A stretch of DNA of 54,383 nucleotides from an uncultured Bacilli bacterium (lineage in GTDB: Bacteria; Bacillota_I; Bacilli_A; RF39; UBA660): NCBI GenBank assembly GCA_944372055.1, contig CALVYF010000001.1, positions 1 to 54,383 of the forward strand, written 5' to 3'. The position numbers were made by a program, and so were the translations under genes. This document shows, in pieces, positions 7,893 through 16,194 of the stretch. Each line of letters starts with the position of its first letter. Positions within the stretch are counted from its first letter, which is position 1. The notes beneath the pieces are model-generated. The model worked only from the letters and a program-made list of their open reading frames with translations, ran no database searches and was not told the DNA's origin.

Positions 7893-8438
7893 TTATTTTT
7901 TTAAATGTTCTTTTACTCCTTGTTCTTTTAATCCTAACTTTTTATGATTCCAATAACTAACTTTCTCCTCTGTTAAACTCATAGAAAAAATAAAAGTTTT
8001 TAGGCCATCAGGCTCATAAGGATCCTTATCATCAGAATTATCATATATTTCAGAAATCATTCCCTTTTTCTTATATAACTGGTGAGCTTCTCTAAAAGTT
8101 TCATCAGAATAAAGTCGCAACGTTTGATACCCTTTGTTCTTTGCTAATAAAACAGTCCAATCAAAAATAAAACTACCGTATCCTTGACTTCGAAAATTTG
8201 GTAAAACGCCAAACCAAGCAAGCCAAGCATCATTAGGATATTCATGATAAGAATAAATTCCAGTAACCCCCATAGGAACATCTCCAACATAAACAAGATA
8301 ATAGTCCATTTCCTTTCGATAAGGATTATTAGAGGTACACTCAATAAAATTCTCTGTTCCGTCTTCCATAGGAAATATTTCATTTTGAATTTTAATAGCA
8401 ATAGCTAAATTATCTTTAGTAATTTTTCTAAATTCCAT
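7893..8438 (-). CDS. GNAT-family N-acetyltransferase
   Basis: A 181-residue acetyltransferase with the GNAT fold. The acetyl-CoA binding motif A is LPNFRSQGYGSFIFDW (R-x-x-G-x-G), preceded by the strand DAWLAWFGV, and followed by the motif B region HQLYKKKGM. The acceptor (amino acid, peptide, small amine) cannot be predicted. The start at 8438 is accepted, although the ribosome binding site is weak. It follows 9 bases after the broken GNAT gene at 8448-8797, so this is a tandem pair of which one copy is intact. Confidence 0.8.
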   Translation of the reverse strand: MEFRKITKDNLAIAIKIQNEIFPMEDGTENFIECTSNNPYRKEMDYYLVYVGDVPMGVTGIYSYHEYPNDAWLAWFGVLPNFRSQGYGSFIFDWTVLLAKNKGYQTLRLYSDETFREAHQLYKKKGMISEIYDNSDDKDPYEPDGLKTFIFSMSLTEEKVSYWNHKKLGLKEQGVKEHLKK

Positions 8439-8447
8439 ATACTTGCT

Positions 8448-8797
8448 CTACTTTCTAATTTTTCTATAATAAGTAATCATATCAGAAAAGATAAATCCCA
8501 ACTTACCTAAAGCTTGCATCATAACTTTATTTTCCTTACCTACAAAATCCATGATAAAACTACATCCTTTTTCTCTAACCGCTAGTTCTTCAAGCATCAA
8601 TCTTAATTTTTTTCCTGAAATTAATCTTTTACATACGCATGCAATAAATACCACGACCAAAATCTACAAAACATAAATAAGAATACAAAAGAAAAACAAT
8701 CCGTTCCCCTTCTAATTCTGCAACAATGACTTTACATATTTTATCTTGAAATAAATTCTTTACCATTAACGCAAGCATCTCGAAATAAATTATTCAT
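8448..8797 (-). pseudogene. Second GNAT acetyltransferase, degraded by frameshifts
   Basis: GNAT-like sequence runs across more than one frame. From ATG 8797 it reads MNNLFRDACVNGKEF; the next frame continues CKVIVAELEGERIVFLLYSY and LCFVDFGRGIY; the last frame gives KKLRLMLEELAVREKGCSF, then ALGKLGFIFSDMITYYRK, ending at 8448. The order strand, motif A and C-terminal LGF follows a GNAT acetyltransferase of about 115-150 residues. The 70-codon frame ending at 8448 is only the C-terminal third. Confidence 0.6.
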
Positions 8798-8805
8798 ACT
8801 CACCC

Positions 8806-9702
8806 TTACTGCAAATCATTAATAACTCCATTAATTAAATTCAAATCTGATGGGATAATCCATTTTACATTTGCTATTTTAAATAATACTAAAGGTATAA
8901 TGGCACCACTTCTAGCACCATCCATCCATTTAGGATTATTAGGCATTAATTTATATAATTCTTCAAGGGAAATATCATAAAAAACCTTTTCAGTACCTTG
9001 AATATAATCATCTAAACTTAACATATATTTGTGAACATTATCGTTAAATAAAATATTATCTACCAAATGAAATCCAGTTAACAATTCAAATCTTTCTTCT
9101 CCACCAGTAAAAATTGCACAATCGTAGTCCTTATCCAATTCAAGATTAGATAATTTCTCACTAACAAACTTTTCCATTTCTTCTACAGTATTACCACTAT
9201 ATTTTTCATTTACTTTATCAAAATGATTCAATAAGTCAGCAACACCAATAGTTAAATTTTTTGTACCAGTTATTTTATCACCCACAAAAGTTACTAATTC
9301 AGTAGTTTTACCACCCATATTAATAATTAGAACTTTCTTATTATTATAATCATTTTCCATAGCTTTAGCCAAATAATAATTTTCAATACCATGACTAATA
9401 ATATTAAAATGTAAATCAAATTTTTCGTTAAATAACTTAACCAAATCTCGTTTTCTTTCCTGTGTTAAATTTCTAAATATACCAGTAACAAAAATATTTG
9501 TATTGTAATATTCTAAATCATATTTAGTTTTTATTTTTTCAAAGTAATCACATAATTCCTTTAAATTTTTCTCACTAATACCTTTTTCTCTATCAAAGTC
9601 ATTTTTAAAATAAATAGAATGTTCTTCTATAAGCTTCAATTCGTCCTCAAAACAATAAACTTTTATAGTAGATGAACCAAGATCAATATAATAATTTTTC
9701 AT
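8806..9702 (-). CDS. Ppx/GppA-family phosphatase-like protein (ASKHA fold)
   Basis: A 298-residue protein with the actin-like ATPase fold of exopolyphosphatase / pppGpp phosphohydrolase. The phosphate-1 loop is YYIDLGSSTIKVY; the catalytic-Glu region is ISHGIENYYLAKA; phosphate-2 is LIINMGGKTTELV; and GARSGAIIPLVLF matches the C-terminal family motif. The length fits the short, two-domain form that lacks the HD extension. The substrate could be polyphosphate, (p)ppGpp or another nucleotide. A strong AGGAGG precedes the start. The neighbouring upstream gene encodes a CYTH phosphohydrolase, which makes a polyphosphate or triphosphate theme possible. Confidence 0.75.
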   Translation of the reverse strand: MKNYYIDLGSSTIKVYCFEDELKLIEEHSIYFKNDFDREKGISEKNLKELCDYFEKIKTKYDLEYYNTNIFVTGIFRNLTQERKRDLVKLFNEKFDLHFNIISHGIENYYLAKAMENDYNNKKVLIINMGGKTTELVTFVGDKITGTKNLTIGVADLLNHFDKVNEKYSGNTVEEMEKFVSEKLSNLELDKDYDCAIFTGGEERFELLTGFHLVDNILFNDNVHKYMLSLDDYIQGTEKVFYDISLEELYKLMPNNPKWMDGARSGAIIPLVLFKIANVKWIIPSDLNLINGVINDLQ

Positions 9703-9837
9703 AACAACCTCCTAAATAACATTATAACAGAAATAACTATTTTTTTTAAATGTTTACCTAATTCCCAATAACTTTAAATCTTTAGCTGATATGATATAAT
9801 ATAGAAACGAAACCAACTATCGATTTCATTTTTTATC

Positions 9838-10626
9838 TTAAAATTTTAACTCTCTAGAACAAAACATGCTCTTCCCATACATTTGATAAACTTCATCAGC
9901 TGTACAAGAAACGCTATCATCAATAGAATATCCTAACTGATTTAATACCTTTGCTAAATCGTCACGAGAATTACCTTCAACTTCAAAATAAGTAGGAATT
10001 CCTGGCCACGAGTCGATATCTATTTCATATCCACGGAAAGAATAAGTAACCCTTTCTTTTTCCTGATAACTCTTATAAGAGAATCCTAAAGCTTCTAATA
10101 ATTTATTAGCTTCTTCAATACTAGGCACTTCAATTTCTGTTTCTAACATTTGTTGTAATCCAGAACTATCATCAGCTAGAATATGTTTAACAGCAATAGT
10201 AGTAACAGAATTAGTTTGTCTTAAACGAATCCACTTTTTAGGATTATTATGAAACTTTTTAATAAAAGAACTAACTTCTTCTTTTTGCAAATAATCTAAT
10301 AAATTCTCTTTATCACAAAGACAAGAAAAATTATCATATTTAATTATCTTTTTCAATTCCATTTTTTCAGTATCATTCAACAAATTATCCAACTCAAAAA
10401 ACAATAATTTTAATTTGGAAATTGCCGTATCATATTTAATTTCACTTTCTGGCTCTTGTAACTGTAATAAAATATCTATATATCTGCTATAAATCGTCGC
10501 CAAATCATAAGTATACAAAATCTGTTTCGTTTTCTCTTTTAACGTAGCTCCTTTTCTTTCTAATTTATCAATAAATTTTTCTTTATCGATATCTAATATT
10601 TTTACTTCTAATTCCATCTTTGCCAT
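9838..10626 (-). CDS. CYTH-domain phosphohydrolase (triphosphate tunnel fold)
   Basis: A 262-residue CYTH protein. The E-x-E-x-K signature is in MELEVKIL at the N-terminus, and other tunnel residues fit KWIRLRQT, TIAVKH, ETEIEVPS, EKERVTYSFRGYEIDIDSWPG and TYFEVEG. CYTH enzymes hydrolyse thiamine triphosphate, inorganic triphosphate or make cAMP. A helical insert of about 60 residues separates the first two strands. The start at 10626 (MAKMEL) is preferred over the longer frame from 10662 because AGGAGGTG precedes it. It lies upstream of the Ppx/GppA-like gene with a gap of 135 bases that contains no clear terminator. Confidence 0.8.
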   Translation of the reverse strand: MAKMELEVKILDIDKEKFIDKLERKGATLKEKTKQILYTYDLATIYSRYIDILLQLQEPESEIKYDTAISKLKLLFFELDNLLNDTEKMELKKIIKYDNFSCLCDKENLLDYLQKEEVSSFIKKFHNNPKKWIRLRQTNSVTTIAVKHILADDSSGLQQMLETEIEVPSIEEANKLLEALGFSYKSYQEKERVTYSFRGYEIDIDSWPGIPTYFEVEGNSRDDLAKVLNQLGYSIDDSVSCTADEVYQMYGKSMFCSRELKF

Positions 10627-10655
10627 CAAAACACCTCCTATAATAAAATCACCTA

Positions 10656-10784
10656 TTAACAACTACAAATTGCAGGATATCCAGTACGATAAAATTCAAA
10701 AACAGCATTAACTAATTTAATATAGATCATATTTTGTTGATTTATCTTAGCATAATAAAACTTTTTATAGTCCTTCTTATCCAT
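10656..10784 (-). CDS. Small ORF of 42 residues between two genes
   Basis: ATG at 10784 overlaps the stop codon of the upstream gene and the frame runs to TAA 10656, ending YRTGYPAICSC with two cysteines near the C-terminus. The tight overlap suggests translational coupling, but the ribosome binding site is poor and no family is recognised. The same frame opens 60 bases earlier at another ATG inside the upstream gene. It could also be chance. Confidence 0.35.
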   Translation of the reverse strand: MDKKDYKKFYYAKINQQNMIYIKLVNAVFEFYRTGYPAICSC

Positions 10785-11997
10785 TTTCAAAAAAATCATT
10801 ACTTTGATTCTTTCTCTGTCCAACCACTGCTTTTGCAACTTCAATTTGAGGAATCATCGAAGGAACCAAACGATTTCGATTGCTTTCTGCAGTATTTAAA
10901 ACAGCTAAATTACTTTGAACATCAGTTAAATGGTCTTTACTTTCTCTAAAATATTGATTAGAAAACATATACGTATTAGCAGCAGGTATCACAGAAATTC
11001 TAAATTCTTCCGGTTTTATAGTCTGAAAATAAACATTACCATTATGTTCAGTATATTGTTTAGCACCATCTTTTAAAACATAAGATATTGTACTTAATAA
11101 ATCCATATTCGAAGGAACAGCTTTTGATATATCAGATTTTCCAACGACTCTCTTAGGAATAAAAGCAACATTTAATTTAGGAGAACTAAATTTTCTATAT
11201 TGTTCCTGAAAAAAATCTAAAACTTTTTTTGATTCATAAAAATTTAAACCAGCATTCCTACATAAATCTTCAACATTGACTCTACAATTTTCCTCACTTC
11301 TTAAAATATAAGGTGATACTTCAATATCCTTATGATAAGTAGTAGTATGATTAGAAGAAGTAAACCAATTAAACCATTCAGGAGAATCAATCGCATGTTG
11401 AAATACTCTAGTAAAATCATGCTCATAATATATTCCAAAGCCACCATAATATGGATACCCACCCATAGGAGAAACAACGCCTTTACTCATAAATAAACCT
11501 TGAATTTCTTGTATGGCTTTAGGCTTTTCTAATCTGCCATCAATAGATGCCACCAAACCATTCTTAACTATAGAATCATAATAGGCATCAGGAAAAGCAT
11601 GCGTTACATACCCATGAGCTACATATTCCTGTAAAAAATAATTTTGAATCTTAGACAAATTAGCATTACTATAAGCATCAATTCCTAATTTGTTTGCTAT
11701 AGTACTAGCAATCAACTTAGATTTCTGCAATTCGAATTGTTCTGGAGATAACTCTCTATCTTTATATTTCGAATAAAGCGTATCAAATTGTTTCATATAG
11801 GATTCAAAATGATAACCATCCTTATGAATAATATGGTGTATATATAACTCACCTACTAAATCACCTATATAATGAACATTATGATATTTTTCATAATTTT
11901 TCTTTAATATATTCAAAAAAAATTCTGAATTAATATTTTTATCAATATTCGTAAACATTGATTCTTCTATAGTATCAAAAACATAAATATCATTCAT
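10777..11997 (-). CDS. Uncharacterised protein, ADP-ribosyltransferase-like around one motif; paralogue of the 50303-51439 gene
   Basis: A protein of about 406 residues with no family I can name firmly. Near residue 133 it has YVTHAF followed by IVKNGL, then a segment GIYYEHDFTRVFQHA...SPEWF. The 378-residue protein at 50303-51439 has the same order: YLYHGV, IKQNGF, then YVSFTDDFVMACYYA...SPIYF. H-G/A plus a downstream I-x-x-N-G-[LF] is reminiscent of ADP-ribosyltransferase and Tpt1 folds, where His binds NAD; this is inference. Both also end in a similar strand (FRISVIP / IEFVVIP). Two ATGs are adjacent (12000 and 11997); GGTGAT spacing favours the second. Confidence 0.6.
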   Translation of the reverse strand: MNDIYVFDTIEESMFTNIDKNINSEFFLNILKKNYEKYHNVHYIGDLVGELYIHHIIHKDGYHFESYMKQFDTLYSKYKDRELSPEQFELQKSKLIASTIANKLGIDAYSNANLSKIQNYFLQEYVAHGYVTHAFPDAYYDSIVKNGLVASIDGRLEKPKAIQEIQGLFMSKGVVSPMGGYPYYGGFGIYYEHDFTRVFQHAIDSPEWFNWFTSSNHTTTYHKDIEVSPYILRSEENCRVNVEDLCRNAGLNFYESKKVLDFFQEQYRKFSSPKLNVAFIPKRVVGKSDISKAVPSNMDLLSTISYVLKDGAKQYTEHNGNVYFQTIKPEEFRISVIPAANTYMFSNQYFRESKDHLTDVQSNLAVLNTAESNRNRLVPSMIPQIEVAKAVVGQRKNQSNDFFENG

Positions 11998-12000
11998 CAT

Positions 12001-12206
12001 ATCACCACTTTATTCAATGAAAGTCTTCATACAATTCAATTATAACAAACTTCTAGATTATTTTCGATAAAGATTAACATGATAATACATAAAATAAAAA
12101 ACAGACACACTGTCTTAATATCTAAAAACAGTAAAACTTTTCTTCTTTGAGACGTTTTTTATATCCTTGTTTTATACTTTATTTTTCAAATAAGAATAAA
12201 AAAGAC
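12001..12206 (-). terminator. Intergenic stretch with the terminator of the RsiV-like gene (hairpin 12200-12222)
   Basis: The minus-strand stem AAAAGAC / GTCTTTT (12200-12222) with a 9-base loop and T tail straddles the end of the RsiV-like gene: its TAG stop lies in the loop. A second small palindrome at 12103-12115 followed by T on the minus strand may act as a back-up. I see no gene in the rest. Confidence 0.6.
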
Positions 12207-12752
12207 CTATATAGAGTCTTTTAAAATAGAAGTATATGGAATTACTACTTTAAATGCTCCCGAGGAATAAGGAGCAACTTGATACTCCGGAAAGAAAATC
12301 ATAATACCTGTAGGTGCAAAAACAAAATGAGAAAAATTAGAAATAGTAGGCATCGTTCCATCTATCATCATAGAAATATTTTGAATATTAGAGTTAGCAG
12401 CTAATATTCTTCTACTCTCTTTAGATAACAACTCAAGTAAATCTGGCCTCTCCTCAATTAAATCCGACATATGAACAATTTTATCTTGTGAAACATCATA
12501 AACAATACAAGAAACAATATGTTCAGGATGAGCTCCACCAGTATAAGAAGAAATATAAAAAACAAACGACAAATACTCCTTGTAAGAATATTCATCATGG
12601 GATATATCTAAAGTATAAATAATACCCTCTTGAATTGCTTCTTTAGCAAGATTCATAAATGTATCTATATGTTTTTTGATCAAAGAAAATATTTCTTGAT
12701 TAAGAACACTATATTTAGTTCTAGGATAAATAACTTGAATTCCATTATTCAT
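12207..12752 (-). CDS. RsiV/DUF3298-type protein
   Basis: A 181-residue protein with the C-terminal half of the RsiV-like DUF3298 fold: FYISSYTGGAHPEH, then a strand with KIVHMSDLIEERPDLLELL, then NFSHFVFAPTGIMIFFPEYQVAPYSSGAFKVVIPY. In Bacillus RsiV this domain is extracellular, binds lysozyme and controls SigV. Here no signal peptide or membrane segment is present, so the protein appears cytosolic or lacks its anchor. GGTGAT precedes the start. The gene ends inside its own terminator. Confidence 0.75.
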   Translation of the reverse strand: MNNGIQVIYPRTKYSVLNQEIFSLIKKHIDTFMNLAKEAIQEGIIYTLDISHDEYSYKEYLSFVFYISSYTGGAHPEHIVSCIVYDVSQDKIVHMSDLIEERPDLLELLSKESRRILAANSNIQNISMMIDGTMPTISNFSHFVFAPTGIMIFFPEYQVAPYSSGAFKVVIPYTSILKDSI

Positions 12753-12787
12753 ATAATATCACCATTAAATTATATGAACATTATCTC

Positions 12788-12816
12788 TTGCACATAACTA
12801 AAAGATATTTTATAGT
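12788..12816 (+). promoter_or_regulatory. Promoter of the DNA glycosylase gene
   Basis: TTGCAC at 12788-12793 and TATAGT at 12811-12816, with a 17-base spacer, lie 17 bases upstream of the start codon at 12833. Confidence 0.6.
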
Positions 12817-12832
12817 AACATTAGGTGATAAA

Positions 12833-13327
12833 ATGAACGTAAAACATACACTAAAACCAATTTATGATAAAAATTCTAAAGTATTAATACTAGGAAGTCT
12901 CCCCTCAGTAAAATCACGAGAAGTTGGTTTCTATTATGGACATCCCCAAAATAGATTTTGGAAAACTTTAGAAAAAGTATTTAACGAACAAATTGGAAAT
13001 AGCAAAGAAGAAAAAGAAGAGTTTTTACTAATACATCATATCGCTTTATTTGACGTAATTAAAGAATGTGAAATTTCATCATCCAGTGACTCATCAATAA
13101 AGAATGTAACCCCAAACAATTTAAATCCAATACTAAAAAAATCACAAATCAAAACAATATTTACAACTGGAACAAAAGCTCACCAACTATATAAAAAGTA
13201 TATTTATCCTAAAACAAAAATAGAAGATATACCCTTACCAAGTACATCTCCTGCAAATTGCAAAAAAGGAATAGAAGAACTACTAATAAAAGAATACAAA
13301 AATATAAAGGAAAAATTAGATATCTAA
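12833..13327 (+). CDS. DNA-deoxyinosine glycosylase (uracil-DNA glycosylase superfamily)
   Basis: A 164-residue enzyme of base-excision repair in the UDG superfamily, closest in pattern to the deoxyinosine/hypoxanthine glycosylase group. Motif 1 is VLILGSLPSVKSRE, followed by YYGHPQNRFWKTL, and the C-terminal motif is PSTSPAN. FDVI in the middle is the conserved strand. The frame is open further upstream, but AGGTGA seven bases before ATG 12833 sets the start, and the promoter lies inside the longer frame. It ends at the shared bidirectional terminator at 13355-13386. Confidence 0.85.
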   Translation: MNVKHTLKPIYDKNSKVLILGSLPSVKSREVGFYYGHPQNRFWKTLEKVFNEQIGNSKEEKEEFLLIHHIALFDVIKECEISSSSDSSIKNVTPNNLNPILKKSQIKTIFTTGTKAHQLYKKYIYPKTKIEDIPLPSTSPANCKKGIEELLIKEYKNIKEKLDI

Positions 13328-13354
13328 TTTCTATCTATTTTTTATTTCTTATAT

Positions 13355-13386
13355 AAAAAAAGAATATAGCTCAATATTCTTTTTTT
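13355..13386. terminator. Bidirectional terminator between convergent genes
   Basis: A perfect 13-bp stem with arms 13355-13367 and 13374-13386 (AAAAAAAGAATAT / ATATTCTTTTTTT) encloses loop AGCTCA. The outer A/T runs serve as U tracts for both strands. It ends the glycosylase gene on plus; on minus the last codons of the Ham1-like gene form one arm and its TGA stop lies in the loop. Confidence 0.85.
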
Positions 13387-14006
13387 ACTAATTCTTTTCT
13401 ATCCAATTTTTCATAATCTAACTTATGATGTCGATACCAATCAAAAAAATAAACAGTAGCGCTATTTTTTCGTTTATCTTCGTTATATTGTAACATCTCT
13501 TCATCAGATAAACCAGCAATTGTAGAATGATATCCTTCTGGAATAAATACTTTCCATAATTCAGATTTAGCACCATTCATATTTTCACCACAAACTTCTG
13601 TTGCAAGTTCTCCTCGACTCTCACCAAAGAATTGCTGAAAAGTCTCTCCATCATAATACGTAATACAATCAATAAAACTACACTTTCTATTTTCTACATC
13701 TTTCATAACATCAAGTAATTTTTCCACATTAGAACTAATTCCACTTCTTTTTACAAAAGCCCCAGGATATCTAGGCAGATTAGGATAACCTTCAATATAA
13801 AAGCCACTATCAGCTACAAAACAAGGATGTCCCAATTTATGATAAGCATATTCTGCTTTCTTTTTAGAAATATAAGAAACATCATTAACCATTGGTTCTA
13901 AAAACTCTAAAGAATAAATAGAAACTGGAATGCCATATGCTTGAGAATAATTTTTAACAGAACTTATTTTACCAGAATTAGAAGAGACAAAAGCCAACTT
14001 TTCCAT
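13371..14006 (-). CDS. Ham1/RdgB-like non-canonical purine NTP pyrophosphatase
   Basis: A 211-residue member of the Ham1 family, which hydrolyses ITP, dITP and XTP to monophosphates. The N-terminal LAFVSSNSGKISSVKNY matches the T/S-x-N-x-x-K nucleotide-binding motif, CFVADSGFYIEGYPNLPRYPGAF matches the central D-S-G-L motif, and the C-terminal part has AGLSDEEMLQYNEDKRKNS. Several positions differ from house-keeping RdgB, so the substrate could be another nucleotide. The upstream SIS gene stops 1 base before this start, and AAAGGAG precedes it, so the two are one operon. Confidence 0.8.
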   Translation of the reverse strand: MEKLAFVSSNSGKISSVKNYSQAYGIPVSIYSLEFLEPMVNDVSYISKKKAEYAYHKLGHPCFVADSGFYIEGYPNLPRYPGAFVKRSGISSNVEKLLDVMKDVENRKCSFIDCITYYDGETFQQFFGESRGELATEVCGENMNGAKSELWKVFIPEGYHSTIAGLSDEEMLQYNEDKRKNSATVYFFDWYRHHKLDYEKLDRKELVKKEY

Positions 14007-14007
14007 A

Positions 14008-15081
14008 TTACATTTCTCCTTTATATTTATACAATTTTTTTACTACCCTAGGATTATACTCAGGCATAGTAAGATCGATTTTTTTATCATCAGCTATTTT
14101 TTTAGACAAATAATACATCTGTAAAGATAAATAAAATTCTTTCCAAAAAATATTTTGCTCTTCATCTAAAGTATGAAATAAAAATACATTAGGGTATTCT
14201 TTCATAAGTAAATGCAATAGTTCATAATCAAAAGATTTCATCTGATGTGTCAAATATATCATTGGACTATCAGGATTTTGAAATAATAAATTACTTCTAC
14301 CATGGCAATAAGACCCTTTATCATGAACACAAACCCCCATGGTTCCAGTCTCAGTCATATTAGACTCTAAAACACAAGACGAAGCTTTTGTATCATAACC
14401 ACTAGCAACCTGCACAAGATTAGTATCTTTAAAATCAAAATTAAGTCGGTCTACTCTTTCTCTACTTTTAGATATCAAATTCTTTAATTTCTCATTAATC
14501 TTTATATAGTCTTCTTTCATTAATTCTTCCTTATTCTCTTCTAATAACTGATCTAACTCTAAAAACATCAAATTAGGTCCAAGTGTAGGAACAATAGATA
14601 GAAAACTCTTCTCTTTATTGTCAAGATAAAAACCATTACTCCAATAAATAGTTTCAAAAAGTGGAACTTTCCTATCTCCTTCCCAGGTATAGTCTTCGTC
14701 TTGCATAACATATTCACTAGTAATCAAAGTAGCTTTTCCCGGAAATGTTCTTAAACTATCCAACATTCCATTAGACTTCCCACTATTAGACAAAACGATT
14801 AATCTTTGATAAGAAGAAATATTTTGTTTATAAAAATAATCTCTTGGCTCAATTACTTCACACAATATATCTTTGCTTTCTAAAAACATTTTTAAATACA
14901 TAGCCGATGAAACAGAACCTCCGGTTGCCATAATTAAGGTTGGCATCTGTCTTAACAAACTAGGAAGTCGTCTACTAAACTGAAAATTTGTTCTTGCGAT
15001 AACATCATTAACTTGTAATAACCTCTCTTCTAACTTAGAAAAGTTAATTTCCGCAGGTTCTGTATAAACATGCATCATCAT
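14008..15081 (-). CDS. SIS-domain (sugar isomerase-like) protein
   Basis: A 357-residue protein with two SIS-like halves, as in the isomerase part of GlmS or AgaS. The first half has LIMATGGSVSSAMYLKMF and LIVLSNSGKSNGML, the classical phosphosugar-binding loops. The second half includes LVQVASGYDTKASSC, an E-x-N-x-T-E-T segment and DKGSYCHGRSNLLF, matching the second SIS repeat with its H-G-R. No glutaminase domain is present, so it is not an amidotransferase. The substrate is unknown. It is sandwiched between a WYL regulator upstream and a Ham1-like pyrophosphatase 1 base downstream. Confidence 0.75.
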   Translation of the reverse strand: MMMHVYTEPAEINFSKLEERLLQVNDVIARTNFQFSRRLPSLLRQMPTLIMATGGSVSSAMYLKMFLESKDILCEVIEPRDYFYKQNISSYQRLIVLSNSGKSNGMLDSLRTFPGKATLITSEYVMQDEDYTWEGDRKVPLFETIYWSNGFYLDNKEKSFLSIVPTLGPNLMFLELDQLLEENKEELMKEDYIKINEKLKNLISKSRERVDRLNFDFKDTNLVQVASGYDTKASSCVLESNMTETGTMGVCVHDKGSYCHGRSNLLFQNPDSPMIYLTHQMKSFDYELLHLLMKEYPNVFLFHTLDEEQNIFWKEFYLSLQMYYLSKKIADDKKIDLTMPEYNPRVVKKLYKYKGEM

Positions 15082-15089
15082 AATAAAAA

Positions 15090-15124
15090 CCTCTCTTTCG
15101 ATATCAATATATCAAAAGAAGAGG
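15090..15124 (-). promoter_or_regulatory. Inverted repeat covering the SIS gene's ribosome binding site
   Basis: On the minus strand CCTCTTCTTTTGATAT and ATATCGAAAGAGAGG can pair over nearly their whole length (one bulge, one mismatch). The right arm contains GAGAGG, the ribosome binding site of the SIS gene, and is followed by TTTTT. It could hide the ribosome binding site, act as an attenuator between WYL and SIS genes, or be an operator of the WYL protein. Confidence 0.45.
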
Positions 15125-15140
15125 TAATATATATGTCAGT

Positions 15141-15614
15141 TTAAATTTTTTCTAATAATTCAATACTTTGAATCCGATTAAGATAAAAATGTCTAATTTC
15201 ATTTTTTAATTCACAATAAGCAGCAACTCCCCATTCATTCCCAAATAAAATTAATTCATAGGGACAAATTACTCTTTTAGAAAGACTTTTCCTATCCTTA
15301 GAATAGTATTCAATAAAACATTTACTTTTATTTTTAATAGCTCGATTAATACAATTATAAATTTTCTTATCAGAAACATCAATAATATCAGGAGTAATAA
15401 ATCTTCGAGGAACATACACATTTTGTCTTAAAACATACCCTCCATAAGGACCTTTCACAGTATCGATATAAATACCAGCTTTTTCACATTCATCTTTATA
15501 AACACGAATCATTCTAGGACTAACTTCTAACTTTTCAGCAAGCTCTGAAATCTGATACTTACGACCATTACTAAGTAAATCTAACATTTCTAAAACATTA
15601 CTAACTTTAGACAC
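15141..15614 (-). CDS. HTH-WYL domain transcriptional regulator
   Basis: A compact 157-residue regulator. Residues 1-55 form a winged helix of the HTH_11 type (YQISELAEKLEVSPRMIRVY), followed by KGPYGGYVLR. The C-terminal half is a reduced WYL domain, with PYELILFGNEWGVAAYC and FYLNRIQSIELL; the usual W-Y-L triplet is altered. WYL proteins sense ligands, often nucleic acids or nucleotides, and control defence or repair loci. Translation starts at GTG 15614, with GGAAGTGAT upstream. It lies 19 bases after the NUDIX gene and upstream of SIS and Ham1. Confidence 0.8.
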   Translation of the reverse strand: MSKVSNVLEMLDLLSNGRKYQISELAEKLEVSPRMIRVYKDECEKAGIYIDTVKGPYGGYVLRQNVYVPRRFITPDIIDVSDKKIYNCINRAIKNKSKCFIEYYSKDRKSLSKRVICPYELILFGNEWGVAAYCELKNEIRHFYLNRIQSIELLEKI

Positions 15615-15633
15615 ACTATCACTTCCTAAAAAA

Positions 15634-16095
15634 CTATAAAAATTCTTGATAATATTTTTGAATTTTATCCCAATATTTCTTAGTCATAGGTGATAAATTT
15701 TCTGGCATTTCTTTTAGAGAAACCCATCGTAATTCCCTAGATTCATTATCTCCTATTTTTAGTTTTCCATGATAGCATCGGACCTCAAAAACAGCAGTAA
15801 TATCATATAATTTATCTCCATTAGGATATTCACGATAAGTATCTTTTCCAGATAAAATCCCAACTAACTTCATATCATCAATAACAAGTCCAGTCTCTTC
15901 TTTCAATTCCCTCTTTGCAGTCTCTTCAAAGCTTTCACCAAGTTCCATAGCGCCACCAGGAAATCCCCAAGAATTAAAATCTGTACGTAATTCCATTAAC
16001 ACCTCATTTTTATCATTAAAAACTAATAAACCAGTACCTGCTGTTAAAATAGGATTATGCCCTACATACTGTCTCAAATATTGAATATATCCCAT
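15634..16095 (-). CDS. NUDIX hydrolase
   Basis: A 153-residue NUDIX protein. The NUDIX box (G-x5-E-x7-R-E-U-x-E-E-x-G-x-[LIV]) spans GAMELGESFEETAKRELKEE followed by TG, with all catalytic Glu present. The N-terminal YIQYLRQYVGHNPILTAGTG is typical of a Firmicute subgroup that hydrolyses nucleoside diphosphate derivatives. An upstream ATG at 16107 exists, but GGAGGATGTT sits inside that extension, so the start at 16095 is preferred. It is the first gene of the NUDIX-WYL-SIS-Ham1 cassette. Confidence 0.88.
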   Translation of the reverse strand: MGYIQYLRQYVGHNPILTAGTGLLVFNDKNEVLMELRTDFNSWGFPGGAMELGESFEETAKRELKEETGLVIDDMKLVGILSGKDTYREYPNGDKLYDITAVFEVRCYHGKLKIGDNESRELRWVSLKEMPENLSPMTKKYWDKIQKYYQEFL

Positions 16096-16194
16096 AACAT
16101 CCTCCATTTATAATTTTAAAAATACACTTCCCAAAACAAACAACATAGACGGATATGATTACTATACAAAATACATATTTCTTTATATATTATA

